Under the pieces are notes generated by a model that worked only from the letters and a program-made list of their open reading frames with translations, did not search any database and was not told the origin of the DNA. This document shows, one piece after another, positions 22,976 through 31,185 of a stretch of 64,000 nt of DNA. The first letter of the stretch is position 1, and each line of letters begins with the position of its first letter. Location of the stretch: contig NZ_CP094657.1 of assembly GCF_023920705.1 (NCBI RefSeq), positions 2,232,001 through 2,296,000 of the forward strand, written 5' to 3'. Source of the stretch: Acinetobacter sp. XS-4 (lineage in GTDB: Bacteria > Pseudomonadota > Gammaproteobacteria > Pseudomonadales > Moraxellaceae). The position numbers and the translations under genes are program-made.

Positions 22976-25123
22976 TTAAGCATATTGAGTACGCGTACTT
23001 TTGGAGTTGGTAATATTCATATTTAAAGGCTGTTTGCCTTGTTCAGAAAATAAATATTGAATTAATTGTGTTAACTCAACTTCAAGTTGTCTTTTTTGGG
23101 CAGTGCTCATATCCAATTTCTGAATTTGCTGCTGTAAATGTTTAATCGCATCAGCCTCTTCAATTTCTACATATTGAATTGCATAGGCATACCCTAGCGC
23201 AGCGCCTTTTAATAGGTTTTTATAAGGCAAATCATGACCTATATTTACCTCAATTGACGCAATTACTCTTTCATTATGAGTTAATTTGCGAAGTGGATCT
23301 CTTGCTACTCGTTGACAAGGGTCTTTAAAAGCATATTCACATGAGTCTAGAAAGCTTTGTGCCATGCGATCCAAATCTTTTGCATAGTTGGGTAATACAA
23401 TTGCAAGCCCTTGCTTTACTTCCCTAATTAAATTCTCTGCAAAAGATTTAACTGAACGATCCCCCATGGCAACACCAATAGATTCATAACCCAGTAAAGA
23501 TGCATACCAAGCGAGCATCGCATGTACGCCGTTCCATAGACGGTTTTTGATTAATTGAATGTCTGTAATCTGATTAACCAAGACAACTTGACGTAACTTT
23601 TCGAGTAAAGGGCTGCCTTTTTCTACATAAATTGGCATATCCGTTTCGCTATGAAACAGAATTAGGTCCATGCTTTGTAATATATGACCTGGCTGGAAAT
23701 TACGGCGCATGTTATCAACATATAAAGATGCCTGGTTTTGCTGATCTTGAGTCAGTTTATTGCAATCTTCAATTTCGACTTGTTCTTCATGCTCGACATC
23801 AGATAAATGCTGTTCAAGAAAGTAATGCTTAATGCGAAGTTGACGATATAAATTTTGATTAGATAGTTTCGAAACCATACGGTTTACAACGGTGTCGCAA
23901 AAGTAATGTTCTTTTAAAATATGCTCAGTTACATCTTCATCGTTAGTTAACTCTAGTAGAGCTTCTCTAAGATGCTTCATAACCATATATTTCGCGCCGA
24001 CTTTATTTAAAATAATTAGAAAAGTTAACGGTTCAATACATGTTTCAAGTGGCGAGTTAAAACGCGCATATAATCCTTTTGCAATTATTTTTGCTTCAGC
24101 TTCGATCGCTTGTTCAGGTAAGCAAAGTGCAATCAAACTTGAATGTGTATACATCTCTAACATTTGTTGTTCATTGTCAGAATCAACAATGGTCATATTC
24201 TCAATACGTTCATCATAAGAAAATTGCCCATAGCGAATGCTATAAGTTCCAAATGCATTCACAGCTTCACGGAAAAGACTATTTCGTGTAGAAGCAATAA
24301 TTCTCTTCGGTTTTGTGTATCCATCCCAATGTGACAAGATTTGTGCTACATAACCACCGCCAATAGCACCGAAACCATGTATTCCTACCGTAAGCTGATT
24401 TAGACTTTGAGGAAAAGATTCCTGTATCTCTGGCATATCCATAACAGGAATAAATTGGTCAAGATCAGTTAAAAAGTCATACATCTGATCATAATAAAAA
24501 TGCGCTTTTTCCAGCATTTCATCATTTGGTTCTTTAATATCTTTTAATAAAATCGTCAAACCTTTTGAAGTGTGAGCTGAAGTTAAACCATTTTCAGAAT
24601 CTTCAAACATAAGACACTGGTTAGCATCCAAGTGAAGTTGACTAGCAGCTTTTAAAAAGATCTCTGGATGCGGCTTTCCTTGTTCGACTTCATCACCACA
24701 GGTAATCACATCAAAAAACTTATAAACATTCGCATTAATTAAATATTCTTCGGCAATTGCTCTACGGCTTGAAGTCGCAACAGCCATTCTTAAACCAGAT
24801 TTTCGTAAACGTTCTAAAACTTGAACCAAACCTTTTTTAATCGGTACGCCGTGTTTTCGAATATATTCGAGTTCCATCTCATCGGCTCTTTTTCGTATTT
24901 CTTTATAGGGAACATTTACGCCATATAAACGTTGAGCCAATTGTTCAGCAGTAGTTGCGCTTAAACCTAAACATTGCATTAAATATTCGTGTGAAAATTC
25001 CTGCCCAATGAGTTCTTGAGATGCATGTTGCAATGTTTGAAACCGCAACCTCTCAGTATCAAACATTGTCCCATCCATATCAAAAATTGCTCCATGAACA
25101 GGTTTTCCATGAAAAATAAGCAC
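22976..25123 (-). CDS. mtlD: Bifunctional mannitol-1-phosphate phosphatase/dehydrogenase
   Basis: Single 715-residue protein that makes mannitol from fructose 6-phosphate: the C-terminal part reduces it to mannitol 1-phosphate and the N-terminal HAD part removes the phosphate. The HAD motif FDMDGTMFD places the nucleophile at Asp15 and the general acid at Asp17; the VATSSRRA and FEDSENG blocks follow. The dehydrogenase has the Rossmann motif HGFGAIGGG near 250 and the catalytic segment KNRLWNGVHA. This fusion is known from Acinetobacter, where mannitol is a salt-induced compatible solute. The start is GTG, preceded by AGAGGT. Confidence 0.95.
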   Translation of the reverse strand: MLIFHGKPVHGAIFDMDGTMFDTERLRFQTLQHASQELIGQEFSHEYLMQCLGLSATTAEQLAQRLYGVNVPYKEIRKRADEMELEYIRKHGVPIKKGLVQVLERLRKSGLRMAVATSSRRAIAEEYLINANVYKFFDVITCGDEVEQGKPHPEIFLKAASQLHLDANQCLMFEDSENGLTSAHTSKGLTILLKDIKEPNDEMLEKAHFYYDQMYDFLTDLDQFIPVMDMPEIQESFPQSLNQLTVGIHGFGAIGGGYVAQILSHWDGYTKPKRIIASTRNSLFREAVNAFGTYSIRYGQFSYDERIENMTIVDSDNEQQMLEMYTHSSLIALCLPEQAIEAEAKIIAKGLYARFNSPLETCIEPLTFLIILNKVGAKYMVMKHLREALLELTNDEDVTEHILKEHYFCDTVVNRMVSKLSNQNLYRQLRIKHYFLEQHLSDVEHEEQVEIEDCNKLTQDQQNQASLYVDNMRRNFQPGHILQSMDLILFHSETDMPIYVEKGSPLLEKLRQVVLVNQITDIQLIKNRLWNGVHAMLAWYASLLGYESIGVAMGDRSVKSFAENLIREVKQGLAIVLPNYAKDLDRMAQSFLDSCEYAFKDPCQRVARDPLRKLTHNERVIASIEVNIGHDLPYKNLLKGAALGYAYAIQYVEIEEADAIKHLQQQIQKLDMSTAQKRQLEVELTQLIQYLFSEQGKQPLNMNITNSKSTRTQYA

Positions 25124-25311
25124 GCTTTTACCTCTTTTTTGATCATGTTTTATTCAGGGTATACAAAAAATTGGTTAAAAAGGCAGGATATTAATAAATG
25201 AAACATTAGTGGTTATTTTTTAATCAAAAATATAAGAGATCTGTTACTGAGCAGAGTTAAAACTCTAAAAAGGTTGAACAATATAAATAAGTATGAAGCT
25301 AAGTGTAAATG

Positions 25312-25346
25312 CAAGAGCGACAAGCCATCCTCGCTTGCCGCTCTTG
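25312..25346. repeat. Strong hairpin, 14-base arms
   Basis: CAAGAGCGACAAGC (25312-25325) pairs with GCTTGCCGCTCTTG (25333-25346), one mismatch, 7-base loop. On the plus strand T-rich sequence follows; on the minus strand there is no T tract. It could end or protect an RNA made from the Fur promoter at 25.6 kb. Confidence 0.6.
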
Positions 25347-25500
25347 GTTTATTCTTTTTGTTGCGCTGATAGTATTTATTTTTCTTAGTTCCATTTACCG
25401 CTACTTGCACCCGCATATTTTTATAATGTCACGCAGGTGTCACATACCAGAAATCAACTCACCTTTTGCTATTTTCATTGTTGGTGCTTCTGGTATAACA

Positions 25501-25569
25501 CTAAAATTCATAAGAAAATGAGTATGAACTAATAGAATATAAGATTGATATTACAAACAATTTCTTCAC
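25501..25569 (-). pseudogene. Possible remnant of a secreted-protein gene behind a Fur promoter
   Basis: From GTG 25569 the frame encodes Met-Lys-Lys followed by a hydrophobic run and a Ser/Tyr-rich tail, which looks like a signal peptide, and stops with TAG after 22 codons. AAGGAG overlaps this GTG and is at ideal spacing for a TTG at 25560 in the same frame. Reading past the stop in the next frame gives about 20 more sensible codons. It may be a decayed gene, a genuine micro-ORF, or chance within a small RNA. Confidence 0.35.
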
Positions 25570-25603
25570 TCCTTGTTGGGACGAGGACTACATCGCCATT
25601 AAC

Positions 25604-25636
25604 AATAATGATAATCATTTTCATTTAATAGTTCAA
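25604..25636 (-). promoter_or_regulatory. Orphan Fur-repressed promoter
   Basis: On the minus strand TTGAAC (25631-25636), a 17-base spacer and TATCAT (25608-25613) form a good sigma-70 promoter. The 19 bases at 25604-25622 match the Fur consensus at 17 positions and cover the -10. Transcription would start near 25600 and run toward mtlD. No intact iron gene follows. Confidence 0.75.
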
Positions 25637-25767
25637 GCTTTTTTTATTATTTGTTTTTCTCTTCTTTTTTGTAAAAAGTTCTACAACAAGTAATACCTTT
25701 CAACAAAGTATTTTCTAAATGTAGCTAGAAAAACGATTGGTTCTTAAACTATGCTTCTAAACCATTA

Positions 25768-26235
25768 TTATTGATCAAGTACATCAACAAATTGGGCATT
25801 TAAAAGCTGAGCTAAATCTTTAGGATTTAAACCAATATCAAGCCCTCTTTTTCCGCCACTTACATAAATTTTACTAAAGTTTTGAGCCGATGCATCAATG
25901 ACAGTTTTTAAACGTTTCTTTTGGCCTAAAGGGCTAATTCCTCCTACTAAATACCCTGTTAAACGTTCGGCATCTTTAGGATTAGCCATCTGTAATTTTT
26001 TACATCCAAACGCCGTAGCTACTTTTTTTAAATTTAATTGGTGATTAACAGGCAAGATCGCAACGAAATAATTTTTATCGTCACTTACCATTAGAGTTTT
26101 GAATACTTCGTTTACATCTAAATCTAATTTTTCGGCTGCTTCTAATCCAAAACTTTTGGCATTTGAATCATGTTCATATTCGTGAATAGAAAATTCGATT
26201 TTATTACTTTTTAACAATCTACATGCAGGAGTCAT
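25768..26235 (-). CDS. ybaK: YbaK/EbsC-type Cys-tRNA(Pro) deacylase
   Basis: Cytoplasmic editing enzyme that hydrolyses mischarged aminoacyl-tRNA, usually Cys-tRNA(Pro). It has 155 residues, the typical length of a free-standing INS-like domain. The FKTLMV segment with a conserved lysine near 46, the [10 protein letters not shown] block near 99-108 and the [15 protein letters not shown] tail are characteristic of YbaK. The start ATG at 26235 has no strong ribosome site. Assignment to YbaK rather than ProX or another deacylase is by overall similarity. Confidence 0.88.
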   Translation of the reverse strand: MTPACRLLKSNKIEFSIHEYEHDSNAKSFGLEAAEKLDLDVNEVFKTLMVSDDKNYFVAILPVNHQLNLKKVATAFGCKKLQMANPKDAERLTGYLVGGISPLGQKKRLKTVIDASAQNFSKIYVSGGKRGLDIGLNPKDLAQLLNAQFVDVLDQ

Positions 26236-26425
26236 GGTATATGGTGTTATAGATGAAATTGTTTCGATTATAGTTTTTTTAGAAAAAATTTAAAATTTAC
26301 TTAGGCTATTTACAAGAGTTACATAAAAATTCAAACAGCAACTGAAGAAAAAATAATCTCAACTTGATATTCGGGGCTCGACTCCATATATTTTATTTAG
26401 ATTTGAAGTCTGAGCTGACAATTTT

Positions 26426-26728
26426 ATGAGTTATAAACACAACAATCTGATGGCTATGCGTCACCGTTTTTGGGATGAATCTTCAGATTCTGTATTAAAT
26501 GAAAAGCATTTTTTGCAGCAGACGTTAATTGAACAAGGTATTTTTAATAACGCAACTCTTGATGATGTTAAGTACTTCTTTTATACCCTTCCTAGCATCA
26601 TTATTGTAAAAGCTCATGCACTTGGTTTTATGCATGATTCAGTCAAACAGATGTTATTGCAACATATTCAGACAAATCGCCTGCATTTGATGCAGAAATC
26701 TGAATTAAAGATTCAATTTAAAATGTAA
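26426..26728 (+). CDS. Conserved hypothetical protein, 100 residues
   Basis: I do not recognise this gene. It encodes a soluble-looking 100-residue protein with no signal peptide, membrane helix or cysteine cluster, mildly basic and likely helical. Codon use is like that of neighbouring genes and no long overlapping frame competes, which supports it as real. It stands alone between the divergent ybaK gene and the kinase gene, with about 190 bases upstream and 230 downstream. A 12-base element (CTTAGGCTATTT) occurs about 115 bases before it and again about 80 bases after it. Confidence 0.55.
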   Translation: MSYKHNNLMAMRHRFWDESSDSVLNEKHFLQQTLIEQGIFNNATLDDVKYFFYTLPSIIIVKAHALGFMHDSVKQMLLQHIQTNRLHLMQKSELKIQFKM

Positions 26729-26961
26729 TCCGTTTTGTTATCAAAGATCGGTTTTATCTTAGTTTTATTCATCTGAATGATGTTAATTTCCTAAATTTTC
26801 AAATTGCTTAGGCTATTTGTGTGTTAATGAAATAAAGATGACCATTTCGGCCTATCATTCAGTCTGAGAGAACTATTTTAATACGCTCAAAACATGTAAT
26901 ATTCGTTACAATTTTAGATCACCAGCGTTTGGCTGCATGATGCGCATAGGATTCTATTTTC

Positions 26962-28335
26962 ATGTCAAATCAGAAAGATAAGCTTAAGAGTTTAAAAACT
27001 TCTTCCATGGATCGACGCTTATCAATCGCGAAAGCTTCTTTACTTGCAGGAACACGTTGGGCAACTGCAAGTGCCTCTTCTTTATTTTCTAATGAAGAAG
27101 AAAAAGAAAAGAAACGCAAAAAAGCGATGAGCGAACAAGCTAATTATCTGGTTTCTGAAATAGGTAAACTTAAGGGTTCTATTGTTAAAATTGGCCAAAT
27201 GATGGCTCTTTATGGTGAACACTTTTTACCAGAAGAGATTACACAAGCATTAAATACTCTAAATAACCAAACCGTTGCCTTAGATTGGCCTGCAATTAAG
27301 CCGCATTTACAAGAGCAACTGGGTGCTAAGTTAAATGATTTAACGATTGATCATGAGCCAATTGGCACCGCCTCTCTCGCTCAAGTACACCGTGCAACGC
27401 GTAAATCAGATGGCTTAGAGTTAGTCTTAAAAATTCAATATCCTGGCGTTGCAAATGCAATTGACTCAGATATGAGCTTGTTTAAAAACATGCTTAAACT
27501 GACACGTATGGTGCCACAAACCCGCGAATTTGATCAGTGGTTTGATGAAGTACGTGAAATGATGCATCGCGAAGTTGACTATGATGTTGAAGCTGCCACT
27601 ACCCGTCGCTTCGGTGCACGCTTAAAAGATGACGAGCGTTATATCGTTCCGACAATTGTAGATGAATACTGTACCAATCAAGTGCTCTGCATGACTTTCG
27701 AACGCGGTGTTCCAATCAATAGCCCTGTGATGTTGTCTTTGCCTCAGGAGCGTCGTAATCAGCTTGGCGAAGCTTCACTCGAAATTGCAGTTCGTGAAAT
27801 TTTTGAATGGGGCGAAATGCAAACCGATCCTAACTTTGGTAATTACCTTGTTCGTTTAGGTAATGGCCAAGATATTCAAGATAAGATTGTATTATTAGAT
27901 TTTGGTGCTATCCGTCAGTTTAATGAACACTTGTTATCAGTTGCACGTAATTTAATTCAGGCTGGTTATCAGCATGATAAAAATGCGATGGTACAAGCAA
28001 TGACTGGATATGAGTTTTTTGAAGCAATGCCTGAAAGTATAAAACCAGGCATGGCCGATGTCTTTTTAATCGCGACAGAAGCATTTAGTACCCCTGCAAA
28101 TAATCCAGATATGCCAGCTGGCCTTATGGATGAACATGAACGCTATGACTGGAAGAAAAGTCAGTTACATAGCCGTGTTATGCAGCAAGCAAGTAAATCG
28201 ATGGCATCACGTTATTTCTCAGTTCCTCCAAAAGAATTTATGTTTATTAGCCGTAAATTTATTGGGGCCTATACATTTATGACGGTTATTGATGCAAAAA
28301 CAAATGTGCGACGTATGATTCGTAACTTTGCTTAA
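26962..28335 (+). CDS. AarF/ABC1/UbiB-type atypical kinase family protein
   Basis: Member of the ABC1/ADCK atypical kinase family, 457 residues. The family-specific KxGQ motif appears in SIVKIGQMM near 75, the alanine-rich loop variant in PIGTASLAQVHRA near 133-145, the VAIK-equivalent lysine in LVLKIQYPG, and the metal-binding DFG in LLDFGAIRQF near 313. Members support ubiquinone synthesis (UbiB) or lipid homeostasis. It lacks the two C-terminal membrane helices of classical UbiB and is not beside ubiE/ubiJ, so it is probably a paralogue with a different role. An 11-base hairpin follows the stop codon. Confidence 0.85.
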   Translation: MSNQKDKLKSLKTSSMDRRLSIAKASLLAGTRWATASASSLFSNEEEKEKKRKKAMSEQANYLVSEIGKLKGSIVKIGQMMALYGEHFLPEEITQALNTLNNQTVALDWPAIKPHLQEQLGAKLNDLTIDHEPIGTASLAQVHRATRKSDGLELVLKIQYPGVANAIDSDMSLFKNMLKLTRMVPQTREFDQWFDEVREMMHREVDYDVEAATTRRFGARLKDDERYIVPTIVDEYCTNQVLCMTFERGVPINSPVMLSLPQERRNQLGEASLEIAVREIFEWGEMQTDPNFGNYLVRLGNGQDIQDKIVLLDFGAIRQFNEHLLSVARNLIQAGYQHDKNAMVQAMTGYEFFEAMPESIKPGMADVFLIATEAFSTPANNPDMPAGLMDEHERYDWKKSQLHSRVMQQASKSMASRYFSVPPKEFMFISRKFIGAYTFMTVIDAKTNVRRMIRNFA

Positions 28336-28345
28336 TTTAATAAAG

Positions 28346-28374
28346 GACTAGAATGATTCCATGTCATTCTAGTC
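28346..28374 (+). repeat. Perfect 11-base inverted repeat after the kinase gene
   Basis: GACTAGAATGA (28346-28356) and TCATTCTAGTC (28364-28374) with a 7-base loop. No T tract follows, so it may protect the mRNA end or be a weak terminator. Confidence 0.55.
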
Positions 28375-28555
28375 AATACCCCTTAACTCCCTCAATAATT
28401 AAATAATTTTAAATTAATAAAATCAAAAACTTATAATTCTATCATTTTCTATTTGCCATTTATCTACTCATTTTTTGAATGTCAGTAACGACATAGTTTT
28501 TTAATATAAGGCGTGTCAGCATAAAACAATAACAATGTGTTAGGACACCATAATC

Positions 28556-29848
28556 ATGACAAGTATGATCAATAAAGCTCAGGGTTTGGGTTTATCGCTA
28601 ATTACCAGATTGGCTGGAAGCGATGTACTTGATCAACTCAAGTTGCGTAAATTTGTTGAAAAATCTCTTTATCAAGGTTCAAAAGCTGGTTTTAAAGCAT
28701 TAAGCCAGACTCAAAAAGCATTTAAACCAAAACAAATCTCCCAACAGCGATTACCTCGCCAACAAAAAAATCTATTTGATTTGAGCCTAACTGAAGAACA
28801 ACAAATGACTTCTGACGCAATGTCTCAATTTGCTCAAGAGGTTTTATTAGGGTTAGCACATGAAGCTGACCAGAATGCTCAGTTTCCAGAAAGCCTTTGG
28901 CAATATGTTGAGGATCTAGGTCTTAACTACTATGCACTTCCAGAGGCATTAGGCGGTGTTGCAGCCGAACAAAATATTGTAAGTAATCTATTAATAGCTG
29001 AAAAACTAGCTGAAGGTGATTTTAGCCTTACAGCAGGATTACTCAGTACATTTAGCGTCATTAATGCTATTACCCGTTGGGGTTCTGCTGAAGTTCAGTC
29101 GATGTACCTATCATGTTTTGCAGAAGACTCAGACATTACAGCAACCTTTGCAGTTCAAGAAGCAACTCCGGCATTTAATCCTTATACTTTAAAAACCAAA
29201 GCATCACTTGAAAATGATCAATTTTTTATTGATGGTGAAAAAACATTAGTGATTTTAGGTGATTTAGCTGATGTATTTTTAGTCAGCGCAGACTTTAACG
29301 GTAAGCCAGACGTATTTGTCGTGCAGTGTAATGAAACAATTTCAATTAAAAACACTCCGGCCATGGGTCTTAAAGCCACAGAAACTGCAACTCTTCGCTT
29401 TAATCACTCTCCTGCTCTACGCTTAGGTGCAACAGACTTTGATTACACAGCTTTCTTAGATTTGGGCAATTTAATGTGGTGTGCAATGGCTGTAGGTACT
29501 TGTGAAGCTGTAAAAGCTTACTGTATCAAATATGCCAATGAACGAACTGCATTCGGTGAGCCCATTTCTCATCGCCAAAGTGTCGCTTTCATAATTGCAG
29601 ATATGGCTATTGAAATTGATGCAATGCGTATGCTGGTTTTAAACGCAGCAAGCCTTGCAGAATCAGGCAAGCCATTCCATCGTGAAGCTTATCTAGCCCA
29701 ACTACTTTGTGCTGAAAAATCGATGAAAATTGGTACAGATGGTGTGCAAATTCTTGGTGGGCATGGTTTCACAAAAGAACATCCTGTTGAACGCTGGTAC
29801 CGTGATTTACGGGCTACTGCAATTTTACAATCTGGCTTACATGCTTAA
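28556..29848 (+). CDS. Acyl-CoA dehydrogenase family protein (first of pair)
   Basis: Flavoprotein of 430 residues resembling acyl-CoA dehydrogenases, which introduce the alpha-beta double bond in fatty acyl-CoA. The N-terminal extension of about 75 residues rich in Lys and Gln is longer than usual. The middle domain ATFAVQEATPAFNP, the RTAFGEPISHRQSV segment and the C-terminal QILGGHGFTKEHPVERWYRD are family signatures. It sits 23 bases upstream of a second dehydrogenase gene and close to alkM, so oxidation of alkane-derived fatty acids is a likely role. GTTAGGACACC precedes the ATG. Confidence 0.87.
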   Translation: MTSMINKAQGLGLSLITRLAGSDVLDQLKLRKFVEKSLYQGSKAGFKALSQTQKAFKPKQISQQRLPRQQKNLFDLSLTEEQQMTSDAMSQFAQEVLLGLAHEADQNAQFPESLWQYVEDLGLNYYALPEALGGVAAEQNIVSNLLIAEKLAEGDFSLTAGLLSTFSVINAITRWGSAEVQSMYLSCFAEDSDITATFAVQEATPAFNPYTLKTKASLENDQFFIDGEKTLVILGDLADVFLVSADFNGKPDVFVVQCNETISIKNTPAMGLKATETATLRFNHSPALRLGATDFDYTAFLDLGNLMWCAMAVGTCEAVKAYCIKYANERTAFGEPISHRQSVAFIIADMAIEIDAMRMLVLNAASLAESGKPFHREAYLAQLLCAEKSMKIGTDGVQILGGHGFTKEHPVERWYRDLRATAILQSGLHA

Positions 29849-29871
29849 ATGATCAATCAGAGGATACTTTA

Positions 29872-31077
29872 ATGAATTTACAAAATCCTAAAAAATTCAA
29901 AATGATGATTGATCAAGCACATGATGTTGCGATCAATGTTTTACGCCCTATTTCTCGTAAATATGATAAAGCTGAGCATGCTTATCCCAAAGAGCTAGAT
30001 ATGCTCGCTTCTCTGATTGATGGCATGAATGAAGGTGGCGAAGGTATTAATGCTGGAGCTGCAGGTGCTGGAAAGCGCGGTGAGACAGACAGTGAAGGTA
30101 TTCGTAACGGAACTAACATGTCGACCGCTCTTGGAATTATTGAGATGTGTTATGGAGATACTGGCTTATTGCTGAGTATGCCGCGTCAGGGGCTTGGGAA
30201 CTCAGCAATCGCTGCTGTGGCAAATGATGAGCAATTAGAGCGGTTCAAAGGAACATGGGCAGCAATGGCAATTACTGAGCCAGGATGCGGCTCTGACTCT
30301 GCTGCTATCCGCACCACTGCAGCCAAAGATGGCAATGACTATATTTTAAATGGTGAAAAGATTTTTGTGACCTCTGGCGAACGTGCAGATTCTGTCGTTG
30401 TTTGGGCCACTCTCGATCGTAAACTTGGACGTGCAGCTATTAAGTCATTTGTGGTACCTAAAGGTACACCAGGAATGAAAGTTGAACGTCTCGAACATAA
30501 ACTGGGAATTAAAGCTTCAGATACGGCAGTAATTAGTTTTATTGATTGTCGTGTGCCAGCCGAAAACCTTTTAGGTAATGCCGAAGTAGATGTCGCTAAA
30601 GGTTTTGCTGGAGTAATGGAAACTTTTGACAATACTCGCCCCTTAGTTGCAGCAATGGCAATCGGTTGTGCTAAAGCTTCACTAGAACGCATTAAAGAGA
30701 TTTTTAAAGATCAACTCGATCCTAATTATTCTACGCCCTACCTACATGCTTCTAACCTTGCAGCTCAAATCTACCGTATGGAAGCTGAGTGGGAAGCTGC
30801 TCGCCTACTCATGTTAAAAGCAACGTGGATGGCAGATAACAAAAAACCTAACTCTAAGGAAGCTTCTATTGCAAAAGCCAAAGCAGGTCGTGTGGGTAAT
30901 GAGATCACTTTAAAATGTGTCGAATTGGCAGCAAGTGTTGGCTATAACGAAGATGAATTACTTGAAAAATGGGCACGTGACTCAAAAATTCTTGATATTT
31001 TTGAAGGTACTCAGCAAATCCAGCAATTGATCATTGCCCGCCGAGAACTGGGTAAATCTTCTAGCGAACTAAAATAA
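29872..31077 (+). CDS. Acyl-CoA dehydrogenase family protein (second of pair)
   Basis: FAD-dependent acyl-CoA dehydrogenase-like protein of 401 residues. It shows AITEPGCGSDSAAIRTTA (flavin-contact region), NGEKIFVTSGERAD, and a C-terminal EKWARDSKILDIFEGTQQIQQLIIARREL with the FEGT motif typical of the family. It follows the preceding dehydrogenase with a 23-base gap that contains AGAGGA and the two are surely co-transcribed. The pair may form a heteromeric enzyme or act on different chain lengths; this is inference. The shared terminator downstream separates it from convergent alkM. Confidence 0.9.
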   Translation: MNLQNPKKFKMMIDQAHDVAINVLRPISRKYDKAEHAYPKELDMLASLIDGMNEGGEGINAGAAGAGKRGETDSEGIRNGTNMSTALGIIEMCYGDTGLLLSMPRQGLGNSAIAAVANDEQLERFKGTWAAMAITEPGCGSDSAAIRTTAAKDGNDYILNGEKIFVTSGERADSVVVWATLDRKLGRAAIKSFVVPKGTPGMKVERLEHKLGIKASDTAVISFIDCRVPAENLLGNAEVDVAKGFAGVMETFDNTRPLVAAMAIGCAKASLERIKEIFKDQLDPNYSTPYLHASNLAAQIYRMEAEWEAARLLMLKATWMADNKKPNSKEASIAKAKAGRVGNEITLKCVELAASVGYNEDELLEKWARDSKILDIFEGTQQIQQLIIARRELGKSSSELK

Positions 31078-31129
31078 TAATTAAAGGAGATTTTTCCCTT
31101 CTCTTATTAGCTTTATATCAAAAACTCAA

Positions 31130-31159
31130 AAGCCCTCTAGCGATTAAACTAGAGGGCTT
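31130..31159. terminator. Bidirectional terminator between acyl-CoA dehydrogenase and alkM
   Basis: AAGCCCTCTAG (31130-31140) and CTAGAGGGCTT (31149-31159) form a perfect 11-base stem, with T-rich sequence on the minus side. Confidence 0.75.
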
Positions 31160-31185
31160 CGTATTTCAGGAATTAATATTTTTAT

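Larger units (their letters stand above)
25124..25767. other. 640-bp region without an intact gene, upstream of mtlD
   Basis: The stretch holds, from right to left on the minus strand, a Fur-type promoter (25604-25636), a 22-codon signal-peptide-like frame (25501-25569), a 9-base inverted repeat (25445-25453 with 25489-25497), a reading frame of 67 codons in the same phase as the signal-like start but after three stops (25213-25416), a strong 14-base hairpin (25312-25346), and the mtlD leader. No full-length gene is supported. A 70-codon frame on the plus strand (25309-25521) looks like chance. Confidence 0.6.

Noticed and set aside
25309..25521. 70-codon frame on the plus strand opposite the orphan Fur transcript
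   Set aside because: No ribosome site, starts inside the 14-base hairpin, composition unlike a protein; looks like chance.
26373..26385. GGGGCTCGACTCC resembles a tRNA or tmRNA T-arm
   Set aside because: No acceptor, D-arm or anticodon stem around it, and the stem does not pair fully.
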